Source of the DNA: Tropicibacter oceani
GTDB lineage: Bacteria > Pseudomonadota > Alphaproteobacteria > Rhodobacterales > Rhodobacteraceae
Assembly (NCBI RefSeq): GCF_029958925.1
Contig: NZ_CP124616.1
Span: forward strand, 1,488,001-1,552,000
Reading direction: 5' to 3'
Length of the DNA: 64,000 nucleotides
The stretch's first letter is position 1. Each line of letters starts with the position of its first letter. Shown here in pieces: positions 45,588-55,040 of this stretch. The notes beneath the pieces are model-generated. The model was given only the letters and a program-made list of their open reading frames with translations. It was not told the origin of the DNA and searched no databases. Position numbers and translations under genes: made by a program.

Positions 45588-46208
45588 ATGATCACCGATC
45601 CGAAGGCGTTTTTCACCAAAGGTTGCGGGCGTTGTGACCGGTTCGACACGCCCGCATGCTCCGCTATGGTCTGGGGCGCGGGGCTGGCGGCCTTGCGCCA
45701 GCTGTGTCTGGATGCCGGGCTGGAGGAAACCGCGAAGTGGGGGCACCCGGTTTACATGCATGCCGGGCGCAACATCGCGATCCTGGGCGCCTTTCGCGGC
45801 GATTTCCGCCTGACGTTTTTCAACGCGGCCCTGATGAAAGACCCGCAAGGCGTGCTGGAACGGCAGGGACCAAACACACAAAACCCCGGCATGATCCGCT
45901 TTGAGCAGGCCGCGCAGGTCGCCGACAAGGCGCCCATCATCACCGCCTACCTGGCCGAGGCGATGGGCTATGCCGAGGCGGGCCTGAAACCCCCGAAAGT
46001 CGAAACCACGCTGGACCTGCCGGATGAGTTGGTCGAAGCCCTTGACGGCGATCCCGAACTGGCCGAGGCGTTTCACGCCCTGACCCCGGGGCGTCAGAAA
46101 AGCTATGTGATCAATCTGAACGGCGCGAAAAAGCCTGAAACGCGGCGGTCCCGGATCGCCGCGTTTCGAGGCAAGATACTGGCCGGAAAAGGCGCGACCG
46201 AGCGTTAG
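45588..46208 (+). CDS. YdeI/OmdA-type protein (DUF1801 plus OmdA)
   Basis: 206 residues. The N-terminal DUF1801-like domain (EETAKWGHPVYMHAGRNIAI) is followed by the C-terminal OmdA helix-rich region (FHALTPGRQKSYVINLNGAK). The family is associated with resistance phenotypes in enterobacteria, but the mechanism is unknown. It starts 4 bp after the ABC permease, so is likely in the same transcript. Confidence 0.8.
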   Translation: MITDPKAFFTKGCGRCDRFDTPACSAMVWGAGLAALRQLCLDAGLEETAKWGHPVYMHAGRNIAILGAFRGDFRLTFFNAALMKDPQGVLERQGPNTQNPGMIRFEQAAQVADKAPIITAYLAEAMGYAEAGLKPPKVETTLDLPDELVEALDGDPELAEAFHALTPGRQKSYVINLNGAKKPETRRSRIAAFRGKILAGKGATER

Positions 46209-46226
46209 CCGCCGCGCCTTGACCGG

Positions 46227-47288
46227 TTAAACCAGGGCCGGTTCGCCCCGTCCGCCCAGCAGCAGATCCATCGTCATGCCGCCGATCCACATGCAGAACA
46301 GCGCCAGCCAGGCGGTGCCCGCAAAGATCGACCCGCCGGTGACGCCCGCGCCAATCGCACAGCCCCCGGCCAGCATTCCGCCAAAGCCCATCATCGCCGC
46401 GCCGATCATTGCATTGCGCATCGGGCTGGACCCTTCAAAGCCCTGGAACTTCAGTTCTTTGGCGAAGAAGGCGGACAGAAAGCTGCCGATCACCACGCCC
46501 GGCACTAGCCCGACGTCGAATTCCAGCAAGGCGTTGCGATCCAGAAAGAACATCAGCGTGTTGGCCGAAGGGCCGGTAAAGGTCAGGCTTTCGATCTGCA
46601 CCGGCTCAAAGGCGACCTGCGCCAGCGCATAGGTCAGGCCCCAGCCCAGGGCGACGGCAAACCCGACGCCCGAGGCAAAGACTAGCCGTGACCAGCCGAT
46701 GTTGTTGCGGCGCGAAAGCTCGAGCGCGATCAGGGCGATCAAGAGGCCCAGAACCAGCCCCGTCGATTGCGGCAGGTGCAGCGCCGTCAGCAGGTTCATG
46801 TTGCGCCCGCCAGAGGTGATCCAGAGCGAGGCAAGGTAATCGCGGATCGGACCAAGCCAGCCGGTCAGGCTCATCTGGGCGACGACGGCAAAGATCAGGC
46901 CGGACACGACGGATCGCAGGTTTCCGGTGGCGGCCAGCACCAGCAATCGGCCCGAACAGCCGCGCGCCAGAACCATGCCCGCCCCGAACAATAGCCCGCC
47001 GATGATCGCGCCGGACCAACTGCCCGGAACGGCCATCATCCGGGCCTCGGTCGTGTCGATGAACCCCAGCATCCGCGCGCCCTGTACCCAGACCACGGCG
47101 GTCGAAAAGGTCAGCAGCCAGACGGCGACCTTGTCCTGCATCATGCCACGCGCGAATTCGACCGTGGCCGCCCGCAGGCAGAACCGCGACCGCTGCGCCG
47201 CGATGCCAAAGGTGATGCCGGCGATCATTCCGAACAGGGCTGCCGTCGGGCCCTCTCCGATGCGTTCGATAAGGGGGATGATGTCCAT
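46227..47288 (-). CDS. YeeE/YedE (TsuA-like) sulfur-compound transporter
   Basis: 353 residues with about ten membrane helices. Two conserved Cys motifs (RGCSGRLLVLAATGNLRS and GGCAIGAGVTGGS) match the thiosulfate-channel residues of TsuA/YeeE. Imports thiosulfate or a related sulfur species. The ATG at 47288 is preferred; longer frames upstream lack membrane-protein character. Confidence 0.85.
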   Translation of the reverse strand: MDIIPLIERIGEGPTAALFGMIAGITFGIAAQRSRFCLRAATVEFARGMMQDKVAVWLLTFSTAVVWVQGARMLGFIDTTEARMMAVPGSWSGAIIGGLLFGAGMVLARGCSGRLLVLAATGNLRSVVSGLIFAVVAQMSLTGWLGPIRDYLASLWITSGGRNMNLLTALHLPQSTGLVLGLLIALIALELSRRNNIGWSRLVFASGVGFAVALGWGLTYALAQVAFEPVQIESLTFTGPSANTLMFFLDRNALLEFDVGLVPGVVIGSFLSAFFAKELKFQGFEGSSPMRNAMIGAAMMGFGGMLAGGCAIGAGVTGGSIFAGTAWLALFCMWIGGMTMDLLLGGRGEPALV

Positions 47289-47515
47289 GCGCGTTCTCCT
47301 GATCCCTTGGGATGCGCGCATACATGCCGCGGGTGGAATGCTTTTGCCTTGATTCAGATCATCCCTGCCGGGCCCGTGAATAGCGTGTTCGCGACTTGGG
47401 TGTCGGAAACAGGCCGCGCGATTGCGAAGCGGCATAGTCGCATTTGGGTCAGCCCTGCACTGCGATTCGCCGCAAAAGGGGAAATCGACCGTCGCGTGAT
47501 AGAAGGAGACACGCC

Positions 47516-47938
47516 ATGGAAATGCAGATGGCCCAGATGCTGGGCGCCGCAATGATCAAGATGCCCGTCGTGGCCAACGCCGACCATGCTCCGCTGGAGG
47601 GCGGTGAAGACCCGGCATTCGGCACCGTCCGCTGGCGCACCTTGTTCGATGCCGAAAGGAACGGCACCAATGACATGGTTCTGGGCGTTGCGGAATTTGG
47701 CCCCTTTGGCACGCTGAACGCGCATCGCCATGCCCCCGCCGAAATCTATTTCGGCCTGTCGGGCAGCGGCATCGTCACCATTGATGGCGTGGCCCATGAT
47801 CTGCAACCCAACGTCGCGCTTTATATTCCTTCTGACGCCGAGCATCACACCCTTGCGGGCGAAGAGGGGCTGCGCTTTCTCTATGTCTTTCCGCGCGCCC
47901 GGTTTGCCGATGTCGAATATCGGTTTTCGCCTGCATGA
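47516..47938 (+). CDS. Cupin-domain protein
   Basis: 140 residues, single cupin: motif 1 GTLNAHRHAPAEIYFGLSG (two His and Glu) and motif 2 ALYIPSDAEHHT. Preceded by AGAAGGAGA. Possibly a metal-dependent lyase or dioxygenase for a small acid such as DMSP; the substrate cannot be read from the sequence. Confidence 0.8.
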   Translation: MEMQMAQMLGAAMIKMPVVANADHAPLEGGEDPAFGTVRWRTLFDAERNGTNDMVLGVAEFGPFGTLNAHRHAPAEIYFGLSGSGIVTIDGVAHDLQPNVALYIPSDAEHHTLAGEEGLRFLYVFPRARFADVEYRFSPA

Positions 47939-48004
47939 CACCTGTGCATTTGCGCAGGGTCGTTTTGCTCGCCAAGTGTCATGAAAGGGCGTAAAGCCGC
48001 TTTC

Positions 48005-49234
48005 ATGACACCGATCCAGCTTGCCGATGCCCAAAGCCTGCCGATCTGGCGCAGGCCCGTGACGCTTCTCTTTCTCATGGCGATTGCCATGCCTCTCAGC
48101 TTTGCGACCTGGTCGGCGCTGCTGAACAACTTTGTCATCGAGGCGGCGCAGTTCGACGGCAGCGACATTGGCTGGCTGCACACCGTCCGCGAAATCCCCG
48201 GATTTCTGGCCATCGGCGTGATCCTTGTGTTGTTCGTGATGCGCGAACAGGTGCTTGCGCTGGTCTCGCTGGCCTTGCTGGGGGTCGCCACCGGTGTCAC
48301 AGCCTGGTTCCCGACGATGGGAGGGCTGCTGACCATCACGCTGCTCAGCTCGATCGGGTTTCACTATTACGAAACGGTGAACCAAAGCCTGCAGTTGCAG
48401 TGGTTGCCCAAGGACCGCGCCCCGCAGATCCTGGGCCTGATGATCGCCGCCGGGTCTGCCGCGACGCTTGTGGCCTATGTGCTGATCGTCATGACGTGGC
48501 AGGCCTTGGAGCTGTCCTACAATTTCGTCTACCTGGTGTCGGGCAGCCTGACGTTGATCATCGTGGCCTATTGCGCCCTGGCCTTTCCACAATTCGAAAG
48601 CCCGAACCCCCAGGTCAAGAAGTTCATCCTGCGCCGCCGCTACTGGCTGTATTATGCGCTGCAGTTCATGGCGGGCGCGCGGCGGCAGATCTTTGTCGTC
48701 TTTGCGGGGTTCATGATGGTCGAGCGCTTTGGCTTCGAGGTACACCATGTCACCGGGCTGTATTTGATCAACCTTGTGGCCAACATGCTGATCGCCCCGG
48801 TCTTTGGCCGCGTCGTGCACCGCTATGGAGAGCGCAATTCGCTGGCCTTTGAATACATCGGCCTGGTGATCGTGTTCCTGCTTTACGGCGGGGTCTACTG
48901 GTTTGGCTGGGGCGTGGTCCTGGCCGCGACGCTTTATGTTCTGGACCATATCTTTTTCGCGCTTGCCCTGGCGCTGAAGACCTATTTCCAGAAGATCGCC
49001 GACCCCGGCGACATTGCCCCCACGGCCGCCGTGGCCTTTACCATCAACCATATTGCCGCCGTGGTGCTGCCGGCGCTGCTGGGCTATCTGTGGCTGGTAT
49101 CGCCGGGGGCGGTGTTCGGGCTGGCGGCGGCGATGGCCTCGGTCAGTCTGGGGCTTGCCCTGCTGATCCCGCGCCACCCCGAACCGGGGAACGAAACGGT
49201 GTTTTCCGTGTTGGCCCCGGCGCCAGCGGAATAG
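48005..49234 (+). CDS. MFS transporter
   Basis: 409 residues, twelve predicted membrane helices, with a short N-terminal cytosolic segment (MTPIQLADAQSLPIWRRPV). The central loop (QFESPNPQVKKFILRRRYWL) separates two six-helix halves. Substrate unknown. The start is uncertain: an ATG at 47981 is in frame and neither has a strong ribosome-binding site. Confidence 0.8.
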   Translation: MTPIQLADAQSLPIWRRPVTLLFLMAIAMPLSFATWSALLNNFVIEAAQFDGSDIGWLHTVREIPGFLAIGVILVLFVMREQVLALVSLALLGVATGVTAWFPTMGGLLTITLLSSIGFHYYETVNQSLQLQWLPKDRAPQILGLMIAAGSAATLVAYVLIVMTWQALELSYNFVYLVSGSLTLIIVAYCALAFPQFESPNPQVKKFILRRRYWLYYALQFMAGARRQIFVVFAGFMMVERFGFEVHHVTGLYLINLVANMLIAPVFGRVVHRYGERNSLAFEYIGLVIVFLLYGGVYWFGWGVVLAATLYVLDHIFFALALALKTYFQKIADPGDIAPTAAVAFTINHIAAVVLPALLGYLWLVSPGAVFGLAAAMASVSLGLALLIPRHPEPGNETVFSVLAPAPAE

Positions 49235-49238
49235 CCCG

Positions 49239-49337
49239 TCAAAGCAAGGCCCCCCGCAGGGCAAAAACCGTGATGGCGATGACGATCACGGCGGTCAGCG
49301 CCCAAAAGGCAAACCCGATACGGCGGCGGCTAGTCAT
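49239..49337 (-). CDS. 32-residue single-span membrane microprotein
   Basis: MTSRRRIGFAFWALTAVIV then a continuing hydrophobic stretch and FALRGALL; the basic N-terminus suggests the C-terminus faces the periplasm. Its ATG lies inside the last codons of the ferric-reductase-like gene (8-bp overlap), so translation is probably coupled. No family recognised. Confidence 0.5.
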   Translation of the reverse strand: MTSRRRIGFAFWALTAVIVIAITVFALRGALL

Positions 49338-50652
49338 AGCTGAATTGCTCCAACAGGATGTTGCGGGACGGCACGCCCATCTCCATCAGCGCGGTTTCCA
49401 CGGCCTCCAGCATGGGGGGCGGTCCGCACAGCACAAAGACCCAGCGTGTCAGCGCCTCGGGTGGAAGGTGGCGCAGCAGCAGTGCCTGCGTGACAAACCC
49501 AGCCTCGCCGGTCCAGCCCTTGGGCGGGTCTGACAGCACGTGGACAAGATCCAGATCGCCGGCCTGTGCCATGGCGTCCAGTTCGGGGCCGCAGGCGATC
49601 TGCGCGGTTTCGCGGTTGCCATAGAACAAGGTGCGCGGGCGGGGATCGCCGTCCGCCTTCAGTTGGCGCAGGTGCGACAGCATGGGCGCGATGCCGACAC
49701 CGCCTGCCACCAGCGCGATCCCCTCGGCGCTTGGGTGGCGATCCAGCGTCAGCGCGCCAAAGGGCGCGTCGACATAGGCGCGGGTGCCGGGGGTGATTTG
49801 CCCGATGCGGTTGGTGAAATCCCCCAGTTCCTTGATCACAAAGCGCAGCTCGGTCCCATCCGCGGCCGGGGCAGAGGCGATCGAGAACGGGTTTTCGTTC
49901 AGCGAAAAGGCGCTGCGCCCAAGGCTGATCCAGGCAAAGTGCCCGGGCTTGTAGCGCAGGCCCTTGTGCCCGTTCGGGGCCAGGCGCAGCTCCCATATGC
50001 GGTCGGCCAGCGGGGTGACGCCGGTGACGGTCCAGGGATGGGCCAGTTTGTACAGCGGTTTGGCCAGGTAGACCCAGGCCAGCGACAGCACGGCGATGGC
50101 GAACAGCCCGATCCACAGCCAGGCTAGCTGCGGCGCTTCGCTGTAGCGCCCGGCGCGCAGGGCATGCAGCACGCCAAAACCGGCAAGGGCCAGCGCCATG
50201 ACGCCGTGAAAAAACCGCCAGATTTCGTGCCGGTACAGCGCATCGCGTTGCAGCGCCATCACCATGACCGCGCCCAGCAACAACCACGCCAGGATACCCG
50301 GCCACAACCCGGCAAAGCCGAAATCCAGCGCTTCGCTGCCCGGGGGCGTCTGGCCATGGCGATAGCGATGCGGGCCGCGATACAGGAACGGGTGCAGCAG
50401 GATCATCACGGTGGCGGCGCGCGCCAGCAGCTGGTGCATCCGCATGGTCACATCCATGCCCATCCGCCCCGATATGACGCGGAACCGGCCCGACAGCACG
50501 AATTCGACAAGGATGATGGCCAGGCCCGTCAGGCCCAGGCCGGTGGCCAATTCGTTCCACAGACTGCGCGCCGGGGGGCCGAAAAGCACCGCCAGCGCCA
50601 TGGGGGCGCAGACCACGACAAGGTAAAGGATGGAAAGCAGGCTGGCTGGCAT
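49330..50652 (-). CDS. Ferric-reductase-like membrane flavocytochrome
   Basis: 440 residues. Six N-terminal helices with haem-ligand histidines (MRMHQLLARAATVMILLHPF; RFFHGVMALALAGFGVLHAL) precede a ferredoxin-reductase module: FAD segment NENPFSIASAP, NAD site VAGGVGIAPMLSHLR, and a C-terminal VFVLCGPPPMLEAV. Transfers electrons from NAD(P)H across the inner membrane; the acceptor may be a metal or oxygen. Overlaps the downstream 32-residue gene. Confidence 0.88.
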   Translation of the reverse strand: MPASLLSILYLVVVCAPMALAVLFGPPARSLWNELATGLGLTGLAIILVEFVLSGRFRVISGRMGMDVTMRMHQLLARAATVMILLHPFLYRGPHRYRHGQTPPGSEALDFGFAGLWPGILAWLLLGAVMVMALQRDALYRHEIWRFFHGVMALALAGFGVLHALRAGRYSEAPQLAWLWIGLFAIAVLSLAWVYLAKPLYKLAHPWTVTGVTPLADRIWELRLAPNGHKGLRYKPGHFAWISLGRSAFSLNENPFSIASAPAADGTELRFVIKELGDFTNRIGQITPGTRAYVDAPFGALTLDRHPSAEGIALVAGGVGIAPMLSHLRQLKADGDPRPRTLFYGNRETAQIACGPELDAMAQAGDLDLVHVLSDPPKGWTGEAGFVTQALLLRHLPPEALTRWVFVLCGPPPMLEAVETALMEMGVPSRNILLEQFSYD

Positions 50653-50811
50653 GGTCGTCCCGGATGGTTTGTCCCTGCGTAACACGCGCGGGCCTTGCCA
50701 CAAAGATGCATTGCCTGTGGTCCTTTGGCCTGACTTGCGGGGCCGCCGTTTCCGTGCCAAACCACCGCAACCCGCCCGATCTGTCGGCATCCATTGTCAG
50801 GGACATGCACT

Positions 50812-51684
50812 ATGGCCACCTTTACCGCATTCACCAAGCTGCCTTCCAAAGACCTTGCCGAGGCGCTGGGCGAAGCCATGGAAGGGTTGGACCCCGAGCC
50901 CACGGGCGTTGGCGTCTTTGAAATCGAGGACGGTTCGGAAACCTGGGAAGTGGGCGGCTATTTCCTTGAGGAACCCGACGACATCGAACTGGCGCTGCTG
51001 GCCGCGGCCTATGGCGCGCAGCCCTTTGTCGTCTCTGAGGTGCCCGATACCGATTGGGTCGACAAGGTGCGGCGCGAATTGACGCCGGTCGTGGCAGGGC
51101 GCTTTTTTGTCTATGGCTCGCACGATGCCGACAAGATCCCCGACGGCAGCGTCCCGCTGTTGATCGAGGCGGCGATGGCCTTTGGCACCGGTCATCACGG
51201 CACCACCCAGGGCTGCCTCGAGGCGCTTGATCGCCTGGCGGGTCAGGGCTTTGTCGGCAAATCCGTGGCGGACATCGGCTGTGGCACTGCCGTTCTGGCC
51301 ATGGGCGCGGCCAGCATCTGGCCGGATGCGGTGATTGCCTCGGACATCGACGAGGTCGCCGTCGAGGTTGCCGAAGCGAACGTGCGCGCCAATGACCTGA
51401 CCGGCAAGGTCGCCTGCGTCGAGGCCGCCGGCTTTGGTCACCCCGATCTGGCGGCGCGTGCGCCCTATGATCTGGTCTTTGCCAATATCCTCAAGCAGCC
51501 GTTGATCGACCTGGCGCCGGACATGGCCAGCCACCTGTCGCCGGGCGGCTATGCGATTCTGTCCGGCATCCTGACCCGTCAGGCCGACGAGGTCGTCGAG
51601 GTTTATGCACAAAACGGCATCAATCAGGTGCGCCGCGATGTGATTGGTGACTGGGTGACGCTGACCTTGCAGAAATCAAAGTGA
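50812..51684 (+). CDS. prmA: Ribosomal protein L11 methyltransferase
   Basis: 290 residues. The C-terminal methyltransferase has VADIGCGTAVLAMGAA (SAM site), preceded by AMAFGTGHHGTTQGCLE, a PrmA signature; LVFANILKQPLIDLAP is the catalytic NILxxPL region. Trimethylates L11. Start chosen at 50812. Divergent from the ferric-reductase-like gene. Confidence 0.93.
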   Translation: MATFTAFTKLPSKDLAEALGEAMEGLDPEPTGVGVFEIEDGSETWEVGGYFLEEPDDIELALLAAAYGAQPFVVSEVPDTDWVDKVRRELTPVVAGRFFVYGSHDADKIPDGSVPLLIEAAMAFGTGHHGTTQGCLEALDRLAGQGFVGKSVADIGCGTAVLAMGAASIWPDAVIASDIDEVAVEVAEANVRANDLTGKVACVEAAGFGHPDLAARAPYDLVFANILKQPLIDLAPDMASHLSPGGYAILSGILTRQADEVVEVYAQNGINQVRRDVIGDWVTLTLQKSK

Positions 51685-51791
51685 TTTCAGGTCAGATTTG
51701 GGGAAAAGTCGAGACGTCTGCCCCATTTGCGCCATAATCTATGGGTAATTGTGTCGAATATCCGGTGGGGGCCGGTTATTCGGAGGCTGCC

Positions 51792-52136
51792 ATGGACAGC
51801 GCGCTTCAAACTTTCGAAAAACGCCAAAAGGCCCTGCGCCGCAAGCACGAGCGCATGGCGCGCGGTTACGTGAACAAGCTGGATCGCAACGGTCTGATCA
51901 CCCAGCGCCCCGACAGCAAGCTGGGCGGCATCCTGTTCAAACTGGTGATGCTGGTCGTGCTGGCCATCGTGGTCAGCAAGATCCTGTTGCTGGCCGCCCT
52001 TGGCCAAGAGGCCTATCTGACCCATCTCACAAACCTGCAAGCTGGCGGTACGGCCGAACAGGCCGGTGCCTGGCTGATGCAGATAGATCCGGTGACCGCA
52101 AAGGTCGCCGAAGGGGTCGCCTTGATACTGAATTGA
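51792..52136 (+). CDS. Hypothetical single-span membrane protein
   Basis: 114 residues: a basic N-terminal helix (FEKRQKALRRKHERMARGYV) precedes one transmembrane helix (GGILFKLVMLVVLAIVVSKI), then an amphipathic C-terminal part. The start at 51792 follows GGAGG. Typical of a conserved roseobacter hypothetical; no function assigned. Confidence 0.75.
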   Translation: MDSALQTFEKRQKALRRKHERMARGYVNKLDRNGLITQRPDSKLGGILFKLVMLVVLAIVVSKILLLAALGQEAYLTHLTNLQAGGTAEQAGAWLMQIDPVTAKVAEGVALILN

Positions 52137-52187
52137 AGGATTGGTTCCGGGTAACGAGTCCTCTCTCTTTGTTGGCTCATGCAATGA

Positions 52188-52222
52188 AAAAGGCCGCGCT
52201 CCGGTTTCGGGCGCGGCCTTGA
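52188..52222 (-). terminator. Terminator after the DUF1127 gene
   Basis: GGCCGCGC (52192-52199) pairs with GCGCGGCC (52211-52218). On the minus strand it is followed by TTTTT. It may also stop the convergent plus-strand gene. Confidence 0.7.
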
Positions 52223-52248
52223 TCGTTCAGGGTGACTTGGGGTGCGGC

Positions 52249-52455
52249 TCAGAAGCGGCGCGCAACCTCTTCGATGTCGCCACGGCACAGGCCGATATCG
52301 TCCAGTTCGCGGTCGGTCAGGGCGCCCAGGCTTTTGCGGGTCAGGCGCGCATCGTTCCATGCGGACAGCATGGAGACGATGTTGACAACGAAATGGCCCA
52401 TGCGGTTCGCGGTGTGGGCGGTGGCGTAGTGGCGGTTCACGTCATAGGTGGACAT
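52249..52455 (-). CDS. DUF1127 small protein
   Basis: 68 residues with the C-terminal DUF1127 motif RKSLGALTDRELDDIGLCRG (DIGL core). Such small basic proteins in Rhodobacterales and rhizobia are stress- or phosphate-linked and some bind RNA. Start at 52455. A hairpin lies in the presumed leader. Confidence 0.9.
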   Translation of the reverse strand: MSTYDVNRHYATAHTANRMGHFVVNIVSMLSAWNDARLTRKSLGALTDRELDDIGLCRGDIEEVARRF

Positions 52456-52767
52456 TGGCGGGCTCCTGGGAGGGAAGGGAATCTATTTTCTGCCCGGCAA
52501 GTAGGCAGAAAAAGAACACCGGGCAAGGCCGGAAAACGCATGGGTTTTATGCAGTTTCTGCATAGCGGCATTGTTGGTTAAGGCATGGTAAATGCTGCCA
52601 TAATTTCGCCATTATTGCTGTCGCTCACGGCATTCAAAGTGGCGGTTTCAGACCTTGCGGGTCGCTTGTGGATAACCGGTGTCGCAAACGGGCGTTGGCG
52701 CCTTTTTGCTTGGCCAATGTTCGCCTTTCGTGCTAACCGTGGCTGCAAAACAACAATGGCGGGCAGG
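52456..52767. promoter_or_regulatory. Divergent DUF1127/ruvC intergenic region with a hairpin
   Basis: 312 bp with no supported gene. TTTTCTGCC (52486-52494) and GGCAGAAAA (52504-52512) form a perfect inverted repeat with a 9-nt loop, 31 bp upstream of the DUF1127 start. It is likely a leader hairpin or operator. The ruvC promoter must lie in the right part. Confidence 0.5.
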
Positions 52768-53256
52768 ATGCGGATATTGGGCATAGATCCGGGGCTTAGA
52801 AACCTTGGATGGGGCGTCATCGAAGGCGAGCGTGGGCGATTCCGTCATGTTGCGAATGGGGTGATTCACTCTCCGGCGGGGGAATTGGCGCCGCGCCTGT
52901 TGTATCTGCACCAGCAATTGACCGAAGTTTTCACCCGGTTTCAGCCGGATACGGCGGCGGTCGAACAGACCTTTGTGAACAAGGACGCGGTGGCGACACT
53001 GAAACTGGGGCAGGCGCGGGCGATTGCGCTGTTGGTGCCCGCGCAGTTCGGATTGGAAGTCGGCGAATACGCCCCCAACAAGGTCAAGAAGACCGTCGTT
53101 GGCGTCGGTCACGCGGACAAGAACCAGATCCAGCACATGGTCAAGATCCAGCTGCCTACGGCGGTGTTGAACGGGCCGGATGCGGCGGACGCGCTGGCGA
53201 TTGCCATTTGTCACGGGCATTATTTCGGGGCGCAGCAGTTGAAGGTACGGGCATGA
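52768..53256 (+). CDS. ruvC: Holliday-junction endonuclease RuvC
   Basis: 162 residues. [18 protein letters not shown] has the first catalytic Asp, VEQTFVNKD the Glu, and [14 protein letters not shown] the last Asps. Resolves Holliday junctions with RuvAB. The ATG at 52768 is chosen as the family N-terminus; 52756 is possible. Its stop overlaps the ruvA start (ATGA). Confidence 0.95.
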   Translation: MRILGIDPGLRNLGWGVIEGERGRFRHVANGVIHSPAGELAPRLLYLHQQLTEVFTRFQPDTAAVEQTFVNKDAVATLKLGQARAIALLVPAQFGLEVGEYAPNKVKKTVVGVGHADKNQIQHMVKIQLPTAVLNGPDAADALAIAICHGHYFGAQQLKVRA

Positions 53257-53921
53257 TCGGACGCATCGCAGGACGCATCGAATACAAGGGGCTGGACAGC
53301 GTGCTGATCGACGTGCGCGGCGTGGGCTATGTCGTGCATTGCTCTGACCGGACGCTGGCCGGGCTGCCCGGCGTGGGCGAGGCGGTGGCGCTGTGGACCG
53401 ATCTTCTGGTGCGCGAGGACCTGCTGCAACTGTTCGGCTTTCCGACGATGGTCGAAAAGGAATGGCACCGGCTGTTGATGAGCGTTCAGGGAGTGGGGGC
53501 CAAGGCGTCGCTTGCGATCCTTGGCACGCTTGGGCCAGACGGGGTCAGCCGGGCGATTGCGCTGGGCGACTGGAACGCGGTCAAGGCGGCCAAGGGCATC
53601 GGTCCCAAGACCGCGCAGCGCGTTGTCATCGAGCTGAAGGACAAGGCGCCGACCGTCATGGCCATGGGCGCGGCAGGGCAAAGCACCCCGTCGCTGGACG
53701 ACTTTGACGTGATCGAACCTGCGTCCCCCAAACCAAAGGCGGCCCCGGCGGCCAAACCAAATGCTTCGGCGCAGGCCGAGGCGCTGTCGGCCCTTGGCAA
53801 CCTGGGCTATGCCCCGGGCGAGGCGGCAGGCGCCGTGGCACAGGCCGCTGGCGACGATCCCGAAGCCGACACCGCCGCCCTGATCCGCGCCGCGCTGAAA
53901 CTGCTGGCGCCCAAGGGGTAA
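53253..53921 (+). CDS. ruvA: Holliday-junction DNA-binding protein RuvA
   Basis: 222 residues: OB-fold N-terminus ([20 protein letters not shown]), helix-hairpin-helix motifs ([37 protein letters not shown]), a proline/alanine-rich linker and the C-terminal UBA-like domain III ([20 protein letters not shown]) that contacts RuvB. Overlaps ruvC and precedes ruvB by 6 bp: one operon. Confidence 0.95.
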   Translation: MIGRIAGRIEYKGLDSVLIDVRGVGYVVHCSDRTLAGLPGVGEAVALWTDLLVREDLLQLFGFPTMVEKEWHRLLMSVQGVGAKASLAILGTLGPDGVSRAIALGDWNAVKAAKGIGPKTAQRVVIELKDKAPTVMAMGAAGQSTPSLDDFDVIEPASPKPKAAPAAKPNASAQAEALSALGNLGYAPGEAAGAVAQAAGDDPEADTAALIRAALKLLAPKG

Positions 53922-53927
53922 TCGCGG

Positions 53928-54959
53928 ATGATCACCGAACCCGATCCGACGCTGCGGCCCGAAACCATGCCCGAGGATTTCGACCGCGCCCTGCGGCCCC
54001 AGATGCTCGAGGATTTTGTCGGGCAGGCCGAAGCGCGTTCGAACCTGCGCGTGTTCATCCAGTCGGCCCGCACACGGGCCGAGGCGATGGACCACACGCT
54101 GTTCCACGGCCCGCCGGGGCTGGGCAAGACGACGCTGGCGCAGATCATGTCGCGCGAACTGGGGGTCGGGTTCCGCATGACCTCGGGGCCGGTGCTGGCC
54201 AAGGCCGGGGACCTGGCGGCCATCCTGACCAATCTCGAACGCAACGACGTTCTGTTCATCGACGAAATCCACCGCCTGAACCCGGCGGTCGAAGAGGTGC
54301 TGTACCCGGCGATGGAGGATTTCGAGCTGGACCTGGTGATCGGCGAAGGCCCGGCCGCGCGCACTGTCCGCATCGAATTGCAGCCTTTCACGCTGGTTGG
54401 CGCCACGACGCGGCTGGGCCTTTTGACGACGCCGCTGCGCGATCGTTTCGGCATTCCCACCCGGTTGAACTTCTATACGATAGACGAGCTTGAGATCATC
54501 GTTTCGGGCAATGCCCGCAAACTGGGTGTTACGGTCGAAGGCGACGGAGCGATGGAAATCGCCAAACGGTCGCGCGGGACCCCTCGGATCGCCGGGCGCC
54601 TGTTGCGCCGGGTGGTGGATTTCGCCGTGGTCGAAGGCGGCGGCGTGGTAACGCAGAAACTGGCCGACAATGCGCTGACGCGGCTGGGGGTCGACAGCCT
54701 GGGCCTGGATGGTGCCGACAGGCGTTACCTGCGGCTGATCGCCGAGAATTATGCCGGCGGCCCGGTGGGCATCGAAACCCTGTCCGCCGCCCTGTCCGAA
54801 AGCCGCGATGCGTTGGAGGAAGTGGTCGAACCCTACCTGCTGCAACAGGGCCTGATCCAGCGCACGCCGCGCGGCCGGATGCTGGCGCAGAAGGCCTGGG
54901 ACCACCTGGGCATGGCTGCGCCAAAGGCCCCGGGCCAAAGCGATCTGTTCGGCAAATAG
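53928..54959 (+). CDS. ruvB: Holliday-junction branch-migration helicase RuvB
   Basis: 343 residues. AAA+ ATPase with Walker [10 protein letters not shown], Walker [10 protein letters not shown], and the [18 protein letters not shown] sensor/arginine-finger region; a C-terminal winged helix follows ([20 protein letters not shown]). Drives branch migration. Last gene of ruvCAB proper. Confidence 0.96.
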   Translation: MITEPDPTLRPETMPEDFDRALRPQMLEDFVGQAEARSNLRVFIQSARTRAEAMDHTLFHGPPGLGKTTLAQIMSRELGVGFRMTSGPVLAKAGDLAAILTNLERNDVLFIDEIHRLNPAVEEVLYPAMEDFELDLVIGEGPAARTVRIELQPFTLVGATTRLGLLTTPLRDRFGIPTRLNFYTIDELEIIVSGNARKLGVTVEGDGAMEIAKRSRGTPRIAGRLLRRVVDFAVVEGGGVVTQKLADNALTRLGVDSLGLDGADRRYLRLIAENYAGGPVGIETLSAALSESRDALEEVVEPYLLQQGLIQRTPRGRMLAQKAWDHLGMAAPKAPGQSDLFGK

Positions 54960-55040
54960 CGGGGCATTGCAGGGCTGGTCCTTGGCCCCGCGCTGCGGCA
55001 TAAGCGGGCGCGAAAAAGGCCACTAGCTGGGGGATCGGCC

